Assembly (NCBI GenBank): GCA_002728075.1
Contig: PBVB01000033.1
Location: 26,212-36,360 of the forward strand
Direction of reading: 5' to 3'
Source of the DNA: Flavobacteriaceae bacterium
GTDB taxonomy: Bacteria > Bacteroidota > Bacteroidia > Flavobacteriales > Flavobacteriaceae
DNA: 10,149 nt
The notes below the pieces were generated by a model. That model searched no databases and had not been told where the DNA came from. It was given only the letters and a program-made list of their open reading frames with translations. Positions within the stretch are counted from its first letter, which is position 1. The number at the start of each line of letters is the position of its first letter. The translations under genes were made by a program, and so were the position numbers. Of the stretch, positions 1 through 5,639 are shown piece by piece.

Positions 1-276
1 GTTATTGCTGCACAAACTGGAATAGCAGGATCAACTAAAATAGGTTCAAATTGTATTATTGGAGGGCAAGTTGGTATTATTGGGCATTTAAAAATTGGAA
101 ACAATGTAAGTATACAAGGACAGTCTGGTATTATAAGTAATATTAAGGATGACTCTGTTATTCAAGGTTCTCCGGCGATAAATTATAAAGATTATAACAA
201 GTCCTACGTCTATTTTAAACGATTCCCTTCAATTATAAAAAGACTAGAGAGTTTAGAAAAAAACAGAAATGGATAA
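1..276 (+). CDS. lpxD: LpxD, UDP-3-O-acylglucosamine N-acyltransferase (3' part only)
   Basis: This is the C-terminal 91 residues of LpxD; the 5' part lies outside the window. LpxD adds an (R)-3-hydroxyacyl chain from ACP to the 2-amino group of UDP-3-O-acyl-glucosamine, the third step of lipid A synthesis, at the cytoplasmic side of the inner membrane. The visible part has hexapeptide repeats of the left-handed beta-helix (for example IAGSTKIGSN and IGGQVGIIGHLKIGNN), the GH motif corresponding to the functionally important second His of the family (residue 29 of the fragment), the GSPA turn that ends the helix, and a short C-terminal alpha-helical tail. The catalytic His expected in an 'AHN'-like motif falls just upstream of the window. 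The stop codon overlaps the next gene by 8 nt. Assignment rests on the repeat pattern, the GSPA end and the lpxC/lpxA neighbours. Confidence 0.93.
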   Translation, partial: VIAAQTGIAGSTKIGSNCIIGGQVGIIGHLKIGNNVSIQGQSGIISNIKDDSVIQGSPAINYKDYNKSYVYFKRFPSIIKRLESLEKNRNG

Positions 277-1666
277 CTTTCAAACAACAATAAACAAATC
301 AATTAAATTGAATGGTGTAGGTCTTCACACTGGTAAAAATGTAACAATAACTTTTTCACCAGCCCCACCTGATGTTGGATATTGTTTTGTAAGGGATGAT
401 TTAGAGGGAAAACCTATTGTTGAAGCTGATGTACAGTGGGTTTACGATACCCAAAGAGGCACTAACCTTAAAAAAAATGGAGTTGTAATTAACACAACCG
501 AACACGTTTTATCAGCACTTGTTGGCCTTGATATTGATAACTGTTATATACACTTAGATGCACCTGAGCCTCCAATAATGGATGGGTCTTCAATTTTTTT
601 TGTAAGAGCATTGAAAAAAAGTGGTATCAAACGACTGAAAGTCCAGAGAAATGAATATGTTGTAAAGGAAGTAATAAAATTTAAAGATGATAAAACTGGT
701 AGTGAAATAACAATGATTCCATCAGAATCCTATCAAATAACCACAATGGTAGATTTTGGGACTAAGATATTGGGTACTCAAAACGCTACTCTTAACAATA
801 TTTGTGATTATGAAGATGAAATAGCTTCATCTAGGACATTTAGTTTTTTGCATGAAATAGAGATGCTTTTAGAAAATGGTTTAATCAAAGGGGGTGATCT
901 TAACAATGCGATTGTTTATGTTGACAAGCCGTTATCTAAAACTACAATGGAAAGATTAAAAAAGGCATTCAATAAAAAACAAATTTCAGTTCAACCCAAC
1001 GGTATCTTAGATAACTTATCCTTGCATTATCCCAATGAAGCTGCTAGACACAAATTGTTAGATATTATTGGAGATATAGCACTAGTTGGTCAAAGAATTA
1101 AAGGTAAAGTTATTGCTCATAAACCAGGACATGGAACTAACATTCAATTTGCGAAAAAACTTTCTAAAATGATTAAAGAAGAGAAAAGAAATAAATTTCC
1201 AGAAATTGATCTTACACAAGACCCTTTAATGACTGTTTCTGATATAATGAAAATGTTGCCTCATAGACCCCCATTTCTCCTTGTTGATAAAATTCATGAA
1301 ATATCAAAAGAGCATGTTATTGGTTCTAAGGGAGTTACAATGAATGAATTTTTTTTTAATGGTCATTTCCCGGGTGCACCAGTTATGCCAGGTGTTTTAA
1401 TAATTGAAGCCATGGCTCAAACAGGAGGTGTCTTATTACTAAATACCGTTTCTGATCCCGAAAATTATCTAACATTTTTCATGAAAATTGATAATGCCAA
1501 GTTTAAACATCCTGTGTACCCTGGTGACCAATTAGTTTTTAAACTAGAATTAATTTCTCCAATTAGAAGAGGTATTTGTCACATGAAAGGATTTACTTTT
1601 TCAAACAGACGTTTGGTAACTGAAGCAGAACTAATGGCTCAATTAATTTTAAGAAACAAAAAATGA
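269..1666 (+). CDS. lpxC-fabZ: LpxC-FabZ fusion: UDP-3-O-acyl-GlcNAc deacetylase / 3-hydroxyacyl-ACP dehydratase
   Basis: Bifunctional protein of 465 residues. Residues 1 to about 310 are LpxC, the zinc amidase that commits UDP-3-O-acyl-GlcNAc to lipid A. The TTEH motif gives Glu78 and zinc ligand His79, RHKLLDIIGD gives zinc ligands His261 and Asp265 plus Asp269, and the catalytic His is His288 in HKPGH. Residues from about 318 to 465 are FabZ, which dehydrates (R)-3-hydroxyacyl-ACP: LPHRPPFLLVD at 330-340, GHFPG with catalytic His366, and EAMAQ with catalytic Glu380, keeping the 14-residue spacing of E. coli FabZ. All catalytic residues are present, so both halves should be active. This fusion is well known in Bacteroidota and strongly supports the taxonomic reading. 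The ATG overlaps lpxD by 8 nt (ATGGATAA), and the stop overlaps lpxA by 4 nt (ATGA), suggesting translational coupling. Confidence 0.97.
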   Translation: MDNFQTTINKSIKLNGVGLHTGKNVTITFSPAPPDVGYCFVRDDLEGKPIVEADVQWVYDTQRGTNLKKNGVVINTTEHVLSALVGLDIDNCYIHLDAPEPPIMDGSSIFFVRALKKSGIKRLKVQRNEYVVKEVIKFKDDKTGSEITMIPSESYQITTMVDFGTKILGTQNATLNNICDYEDEIASSRTFSFLHEIEMLLENGLIKGGDLNNAIVYVDKPLSKTTMERLKKAFNKKQISVQPNGILDNLSLHYPNEAARHKLLDIIGDIALVGQRIKGKVIAHKPGHGTNIQFAKKLSKMIKEEKRNKFPEIDLTQDPLMTVSDIMKMLPHRPPFLLVDKIHEISKEHVIGSKGVTMNEFFFNGHFPGAPVMPGVLIIEAMAQTGGVLLLNTVSDPENYLTFFMKIDNAKFKHPVYPGDQLVFKLELISPIRRGICHMKGFTFSNRRLVTEAELMAQLILRNKK

Positions 1667-2448
1667 ACCAGCCTTTAGCATATGTCCATCCTGGAGCAAA
1701 AATTGCAAAAAATGTTGTAGTTGAGCCATTTACAACTATCAACAATGACGTTTTAATTGGAGAGGGTACTTGGATCGGTTCCAATGTAACCATTATGGAA
1801 GGTGCTAGGATAGGTAAAAATTGTACAATTTTTCCAGGTGCTGTAATATCTGCAATTCCCCAAGATTTAAAATATGGTGGAGAGGAAACAACTGCTGAAA
1901 TTGGTGACAATACTACAGTAAGAGAGTGTGTCACAATTAATCGTGGCACAAATGATAGAGGAAAAACTGTAATAGGTAAAAATTGCCTTATAATGGCTTA
2001 TAGTCATATAGCCCACGACTGTATTGTGGGTGATAGTTGTATTTTTTCCAATAGTTCAACTCTTGCAGGACACGTAACAATAGGTAATTACGTAATTTTA
2101 GCTGGAATGGTTGCAATTCATCAATATTGTACGGTTGGAGATTATGCTTTTATAACAGGTGGGTCATTAGTTAGGAAAGACGTTCCTCCTTATGTAAAAG
2201 CTGCAAGAGAACCCCTGTCATATGTAGGGGTAAATTCCGTAGGCTTGAGAAGGAGAGGTTTTAGTACTAAAAAAATTAGAGAAATTCAATCCATTTATCG
2301 TATTTTATATCAAAAAAATTATAATAACACGCAAGCGACTGAAATTCTCGAAGCGGAAATGGAAGTAAGCCCTGAAAGAGATGAAATATTAGATTTTATT
2401 AAAAATTCTCATAGGGGAATCATGAAGGGTTATTTCAGAAAAAGTTAA
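1663..2448 (+). CDS. lpxA: LpxA, acyl-ACP--UDP-N-acetylglucosamine O-acyltransferase
   Basis: A 261-residue soluble enzyme, close to the 262 residues of E. coli LpxA. It transfers an (R)-3-hydroxyacyl chain from ACP to the 3-OH of UDP-GlcNAc, the first step of lipid A synthesis. Residues 1 to about 185 are hexapeptide repeats of the left-handed beta-helix. QDLKYGGE (67-74), TINRGT (91-96) and the catalytic AHDC motif (His118, equivalent to E. coli His125) are intact, followed by LAGHV (134-138) and DVPPYV (173-178). VGVNSVGLRRRGF (188-200) leads into the C-terminal helical domain. Hand alignment places Gly166 at the E. coli Gly173 acyl-ruler position, but chain length cannot be deduced from that alone. 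The start overlaps the stop of lpxC-fabZ as ATGA. Here lpxA follows lpxC-fabZ directly, so the FabZ activity sits inside the preceding protein instead of in a separate gene. Confidence 0.97.
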   Translation: MNQPLAYVHPGAKIAKNVVVEPFTTINNDVLIGEGTWIGSNVTIMEGARIGKNCTIFPGAVISAIPQDLKYGGEETTAEIGDNTTVRECVTINRGTNDRGKTVIGKNCLIMAYSHIAHDCIVGDSCIFSNSSTLAGHVTIGNYVILAGMVAIHQYCTVGDYAFITGGSLVRKDVPPYVKAAREPLSYVGVNSVGLRRRGFSTKKIREIQSIYRILYQKNYNNTQATEILEAEMEVSPERDEILDFIKNSHRGIMKGYFRKS

Positions 2449-2452
2449 TAAT

Positions 2453-3016
2453 ATGGCTAACACATCTGACATAAGAAAAGGTCTCTGCATAAAATATAAT
2501 AACGATATTTATAAGATTGTTGATTTTCTTCATGTGAAACCAGGCAAAGGACCAGCTTTTGTTAGAACAAAGCTAAAAAACGTAAGCACAGGCAGAGTTA
2601 TTGATAATACCTTTTCAGCTGGCCATAAAATAGAAACTATTCGGGTTGAAACCTCCAAGTATCAGTTTTTGTATAATGATGCAGAAAATTTTCACTTCAT
2701 GAATAATGAAGATTTTAATCAAATTGCTATTAATCCAAAATTGTTAGACAATTCTATATTTTTAAAAGAAGGAGAAATTGTTAATATTTCTATAAATTCA
2801 GATAATCAAATTCCACTTTCAGTTGACATGCCTTCTAATGTAATTTTGAAAGTTATTGAGACAGAGCCAGGATTGAAAGGCAATACTGCAACCAATGCTC
2901 TTAAACCTGCTACTGTTGAAACAGGTGCTAAGGTTAATGTTCCACTTTTTATAAATGAAGGTGATAAAATTAAGATTGACTGTTCAAAAGGAACATATTT
3001 AGAACGAATACAATAA
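2453..3016 (+). CDS. efp: Elongation factor P
   Basis: A 187-residue translation factor that relieves ribosomes stalled at polyproline stretches by binding between the P and E sites. The N-terminal KOW-like domain (about 1-65) carries the tip loop KPGKGPAFVRTKL, with the functional Lys at position 32. The two OB-type domains follow, and the C-terminal EF-P signature is clear at about 151-187 (KPATVETG, then VPLFINEGDKIKID and YLER). The loop reads PGKGP; in actinobacterial EF-P that variant has been reported to work with an unmodified Lys, whereas beta-lysylated E. coli-type factors carry KPGKGQA. No epmA, epmB or other modification gene is seen here. The gene starts 4 nt after the lpxA stop without a recognisable Shine-Dalgarno sequence and is probably co-transcribed with it. 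The link to lipid A is positional, not biochemical. Confidence 0.97.
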   Translation: MANTSDIRKGLCIKYNNDIYKIVDFLHVKPGKGPAFVRTKLKNVSTGRVIDNTFSAGHKIETIRVETSKYQFLYNDAENFHFMNNEDFNQIAINPKLLDNSIFLKEGEIVNISINSDNQIPLSVDMPSNVILKVIETEPGLKGNTATNALKPATVETGAKVNVPLFINEGDKIKIDCSKGTYLERIQ

Positions 3017-3026
3017 TAGTTATAAG

Positions 3027-3905
3027 ATGAGTATACTAGTTAATAGCGATTCAAAAATTATAGTCCAAGGTTTTACTGGAAGTGAAGGGACTTTTCACGC
3101 TAAACAAATGATTGAATATGGAACAAATGTGGTTGGAGGTGTTACTCCAGGAAAAGGTGGTCAAACCCATCTTGATAAACCGGTTTTTAATTCAGTTTTG
3201 GATGCTGTGAAAAAGGTAAATGCAAATACTAGTATAATTTTTGTTCCACCTGCTTTTGCATCTGATGCAATAATTGAAGCTGCTGAATCTGGAATAAGAG
3301 TTATTGTTACAATTACTGAGGGTATTCCAGTACAAGATATGGTTTTAGTACAAGAACATTTAAAATCCTTTGATTGTACTATGATTGGTCCTAATTGTCC
3401 TGGTGTTATTACACCTGAAGAAGCTAAAGTAGGAATTATGCCAGGTTTTGTTTTTAAAAAAGGTAGAGTAGGAGTTATATCAAAATCTGGAACCTTAACT
3501 TATGAAGCCGCTGATCAAATTGTAAAAAATGGTCACGGTATTTCAACTGCCATCGGAATAGGTGGTGATCCAATTATTGGTACTACAACCAAAGATGCGA
3601 TGAGTTTATTTTTAGATGATGATGAAACAGATTGCGTTGTTATGATTGGAGAAATAGGAGGTCAATTAGAGGTTGAAGCTTCTAAACACGTTTTAGATAA
3701 CGGCAATAAAAAACCTGTTATTGGATTTATTGCTGGCGAAACTGCTCCGAAAGGTAGAACAATGGGCCACGCAGGTGCTATAGTCGGTGGTGATGAAGAT
3801 ACTGCTTCAGCAAAGAAAAAAGCTATGCGGGAATGCGGCATTTTAGTCTGCGATTCACCTGCCGAAATAGGATTGACTGTTAAAAAAGCCTTGAAAAAAA
3901 TATAA
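3027..3905 (+). CDS. sucD: Succinyl-CoA synthetase alpha subunit
   Basis: A 292-residue subunit of the TCA-cycle enzyme that interconverts succinyl-CoA and succinate with substrate-level phosphorylation. Visible motifs are the CoA-binding Rossmann segment [10 protein letters not shown] (15-24), GVTPGKGG (38-45), ITEGIP (96-101), GPNCPGV (121-127), SKSGTLTYE (152-160), and GHAGAI (247-252), in which His248 is the phosphorylated residue. Length and motif order match the family. The nucleotide-binding beta subunit, SucC, is not encoded nearby, so the two subunits must come from separate loci; ATP versus GTP use cannot be inferred from SucD. It starts 10 nt after efp, and its TAA directly abuts the fabG ATG. 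Confidence 0.97.
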   Translation: MSILVNSDSKIIVQGFTGSEGTFHAKQMIEYGTNVVGGVTPGKGGQTHLDKPVFNSVLDAVKKVNANTSIIFVPPAFASDAIIEAAESGIRVIVTITEGIPVQDMVLVQEHLKSFDCTMIGPNCPGVITPEEAKVGIMPGFVFKKGRVGVISKSGTLTYEAADQIVKNGHGISTAIGIGGDPIIGTTTKDAMSLFLDDDETDCVVMIGEIGGQLEVEASKHVLDNGNKKPVIGFIAGETAPKGRTMGHAGAIVGGDEDTASAKKKAMRECGILVCDSPAEIGLTVKKALKKI

Positions 3906-4652
3906 ATGAAACTTTTAGAAAACAAAGTTGCACTAATAACCGGTGGCTCGAGAGGTATAGGGAGATCAATAGTTGAAAAATTTGTTTCAAATGGATGTAA
4001 TGTAGCATTTACTTACAATAGGTCTGCATCTGAGGCTGAACTGATTGAATCAAATTTATCTAAAAAAAATTTAAAAATTAAAGGATATAAAAGCGATGCG
4101 TCAAAATTTAAAGAAGCTGAACTTCTTGCTAATTCTGTTGTGAGTGAATTTGGCAAAATTGACATTTTGGTTAACAATGCAGGTATAACTAAAGACAATT
4201 TGTTGATGAGAATGTCAGAAGATGACTTTAATCAAGTTTTAAGTGTAAACTTAAATTCGGTTTTTAATATGACTAAAGCTGTTCAAAGAGAATTTTTGAA
4301 AAATAGACATGGTTCAATTATTAATATAAGTTCGGTTGTAGGCATTAAAGGAAATGCTGGTCAATCAAATTACTCAGCTTCAAAAGCTGGTATTATTGGT
4401 TTTACAAAATCTATTGCTCTTGAACTTGGCTCTAGAAATATAAGAAGTAATGTTGTGGCTCCTGGTTTTATAGAAACAGAAATGACTAAAAATTTATCTG
4501 AAGATACTCTTAAGTCATGGTATAGTTCAATTCCATTAAAACGAGGAGGTAAACCTAGTGATATAGGAAATGTTTGTGTATTTTTGGGGTCAGATATGTC
4601 ATCATACATGACTGGCCAGGTTCTAGTCGTTGATGGTGGAATGTTAACTTAA
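3906..4652 (+). CDS. fabG: FabG-type 3-oxoacyl-ACP reductase (SDR family)
   Basis: A 248-residue short-chain dehydrogenase/reductase that reduces 3-oxoacyl-ACP to (R)-3-hydroxyacyl-ACP with NADPH in fatty acid elongation. Motifs are the cofactor loop TGGSRGIG (12-19), NNAG (90-93), Asn115, and a catalytic Ser143-Tyr156-Lys160 set with the 13-residue Ser-Tyr spacing of E. coli FabG. An ACP-facing KNRHG segment (132-136) and the PGFIETEMT segment (186-194) are FabG-like rather than general SDR-like. The gene has no gap after sucD (TAAATG). Its product is the donor used by LpxA and LpxD and the substrate of the fused FabZ, so its place next to lpx genes makes metabolic sense. SDR paralogues are common, so whether this is the main FabG of the cell is inferred, not shown. 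Confidence 0.9.
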   Translation: MKLLENKVALITGGSRGIGRSIVEKFVSNGCNVAFTYNRSASEAELIESNLSKKNLKIKGYKSDASKFKEAELLANSVVSEFGKIDILVNNAGITKDNLLMRMSEDDFNQVLSVNLNSVFNMTKAVQREFLKNRHGSIINISSVVGIKGNAGQSNYSASKAGIIGFTKSIALELGSRNIRSNVVAPGFIETEMTKNLSEDTLKSWYSSIPLKRGGKPSDIGNVCVFLGSDMSSYMTGQVLVVDGGMLT

Positions 4653-4663
4653 AAAAAAAAAAA
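4651..4663 (+). repeat. 13-A homopolymer between fabG and the SPFH gene
   Basis: The stop of fabG runs straight into thirteen consecutive A residues that end in the ATG of the SPFH gene. It fills the whole 10-nt spacer, so there is no Shine-Dalgarno sequence. A-rich upstream regions are typical of Bacteroidota translation starts. Its length may vary by replication slippage or be mis-called in sequencing, but it lies outside both reading frames apart from the stop and start codons themselves. Confidence 0.85.
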
Positions 4664-5484
4664 TGATGCAAAAATTACCTAAAATTGGTTTACCAGCTTT
4701 ATTGCTTGGTTTTATTTTAATTGTGTTTGTTTCCAAATCTTCTATAAATATTGGTTATGGTGAAGCTGGTGTTTTATTTAGAACATTTGGAGGAGGAGTA
4801 GTAACAGATTCTCCACCTCTTGGTGAAGGTTTTCATATAATAGCTCCATGGAATAAAGTTTATGTGTATAATGTAAAACAGCAAGAGTTTTTTGAAAGTG
4901 GCATGCAAGTACTTTCATCCAATGGATTGGAGATTTCTCTAGATGTTTCAGTTCTTTATCAACCGAAATACGAGGAATTAGGACTTCTTCATAAGACTAA
5001 GGGTGAAAATTACGTAAACATAGTACTTATTCCTCAAATCCGTGCAGTTGCACGTTCTGTTGTAGGAAGATATACTCCTGAACAACTTTATTCAACAAAA
5101 CGTGATGCAATTCAAATCGAAATTGCAGAGGAAACAATAAAAAATGTTGATGAACAGCATATTCAAGTTAATGCGGTCTTAGTGCGTGACGTAACTCTAC
5201 CGGTTGCCATAAAAGAAGCAATCGAAAGGAAACTAAGGCAAGAACAGGAGGCTTTAGAGTATGAATTTAGATTGGAAAAAGCAAAACAAGAAGCTGAAAG
5301 ACAGAGAATTGATGCAGAAGGAAAAGCTACTGCTAACAGAATATTAAGTGCTTCTTTAACTGCAAAAATTTTGCAAGAAAAAGGAATCGAGGCTACTACC
5401 AAGCTATCTGAGTCTCCGAATGCTAAAGTAATTATTATTGGAAGCGGTAAAGATGGATTACCTATCATTTTAGGAAATCAATAA
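4663..5484 (+). CDS. Membrane-anchored SPFH/prohibitin-family protein
   Basis: A 273-residue protein with one N-terminal hydrophobic segment (about residues 8-24) after a short basic N-terminus, which fits a signal anchor rather than a cleaved signal peptide. The prohibitin/SPFH domain spans about 28-190, including the typical GEAGVLFRTFGG and GEGFHIIAPW segments, SLDVSVLYQP (92-101) and IRAVARSVVGRYTPEQLYS (126-144). A highly charged, probably coiled-coil helix follows (about 185-225), then an alanine-rich C-terminal part. Proteins of this family form ring- or cage-shaped membrane assemblies, and some partner with AAA proteases such as FtsH, but no hflK/hflC pair or ftsH lies here. The precise role is unknown. 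Two ATG codons in tandem (4663 and 4666) can serve as the start after a run of A residues. It is the last gene before the histidine attenuator. Confidence 0.88.
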   Translation: MMQKLPKIGLPALLLGFILIVFVSKSSINIGYGEAGVLFRTFGGGVVTDSPPLGEGFHIIAPWNKVYVYNVKQQEFFESGMQVLSSNGLEISLDVSVLYQPKYEELGLLHKTKGENYVNIVLIPQIRAVARSVVGRYTPEQLYSTKRDAIQIEIAEETIKNVDEQHIQVNAVLVRDVTLPVAIKEAIERKLRQEQEALEYEFRLEKAKQEAERQRIDAEGKATANRILSASLTAKILQEKGIEATTKLSESPNAKVIIIGSGKDGLPIILGNQ

Positions 5485-5500
5485 TTTTAAAAAAAAATAT

Positions 5501-5508
5501 TATATTTG
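5501..5508 (+). promoter_or_regulatory. Putative Bacteroidota-type -7 promoter element of the his operon
   Basis: TATATTTG matches the TAnnTTTG -7 consensus used by the primary sigma factor of Bacteroidota exactly. An A-tract (about 5489-5497) lies just upstream. No TTTG/TTG-type -33 element is visible at the usual 19-21 bp spacing, so support comes only from the -7 match and the position in the sole intergenic gap of the window. Transcription would be expected to begin at about 5511-5513, only a few bases before the leader ORF. Confidence 0.55.
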
Positions 5509-5514
5509 CCAACA

Positions 5515-5568
5515 ATGAAAAAAATACATCAGGTTCATAATTATATTATCATTTCAAACGAGATATAG
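5515..5568 (+). CDS. Putative his operon leader peptide (17 aa)
   Basis: A short ORF between the promoter element and the terminator that precedes hisG, reading MKKIHQVHNYIIISNEI. The His codons are codons 5 and 8 (5527-5529 and 5536-5538), two in seventeen, few compared with the seven in a row of the enterobacterial his leader. The case rests on geometry. A ribosome waiting at either His codon would cover RNA to roughly 5550 and leave 5554-5560 free, whereas a ribosome at the stop codon would cover that segment, which is the one able to disrupt the terminator. There is no Shine-Dalgarno sequence. Its role would be to be translated, not to act as a protein. The run of three Ile codons is a possible distraction, since stalling there would mask the segment. 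Confidence 0.6.
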   Translation: MKKIHQVHNYIIISNEI

Positions 5569-5602
5569 TTTATGATGTTTATTAATTAACTAACCCGTTT
5601 GA
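5554..5602 (+). promoter_or_regulatory. Putative antiterminator pairing of the his attenuator
   Basis: Bases 5554-5560 (TCAAACG, inside the leader ORF) are the exact reverse complement of 5596-5602 (CGTTTGA), most of the 5' arm of the terminator, and duplicate the start of the terminator's 3' arm (5606-5612). The pairing is therefore mutually exclusive with the terminator hairpin and would form first during transcription. A weaker hairpin (ATCAT 5548-5552 with ATGAT 5572-5576, and AAAC 5556-5559 with GTTT 5568-5571) could mask the same segment when the leader is not translated. The 7-bp match is seen; its regulatory use is inferred. Confidence 0.6.
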
Positions 5603-5623
5603 TTTTCAAACGGGTTTTTTTTT
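5592..5623 (+). terminator. Intrinsic terminator/attenuator before hisG
   Basis: A perfect 11-bp hairpin pairs AACCCGTTTGA (5592-5602) with TCAAACGGGTT (5606-5616) around a 3-nt loop, followed by a tract of nine T residues (5615-5623) that begins within the base of the stem. hisG starts 16 nt after the tract, so the terminator sits within the his leader. It would also stop transcripts arriving from the SPFH gene upstream. There is no matching A tract on the 5' side, so it is directed at + strand transcription only. Confidence 0.92.
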
Positions 5624-5639
5624 AAAATAAATTTTAAAA

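Noticed and set aside
1593..1949. 118-codon open frame on the minus strand across the lpxC-fabZ/lpxA junction
   Set aside because: It is antisense to two well supported genes and has no recognisable motif; the hydrophobic composition reflects the reverse complement of the coding frames.
5163..5468. 101-codon open frame on the minus strand inside the SPFH gene
   Set aside because: It is the mirror of the charged coiled-coil region, and no start signal or domain was seen.
5545..5553. Three consecutive Ile codons in the leader ORF, suggesting isoleucine control
   Set aside because: A ribosome delayed there would cover 5554-5560 and block the antiterminator, and the downstream genes are for histidine; the two His codons fit the geometry better.
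5592..5623. Bidirectional terminator
   Set aside because: The 5' flank of the hairpin has no A tract, so minus-strand RNA would lack a U tract, and there is no converging gene.
5485..5639. T-box or metabolite riboswitch before hisG
   Set aside because: The leader is too short for a T-box, no T-box-like conserved sequence or complex stem set is visible, and the short ORF plus alternative pairing explains the region.
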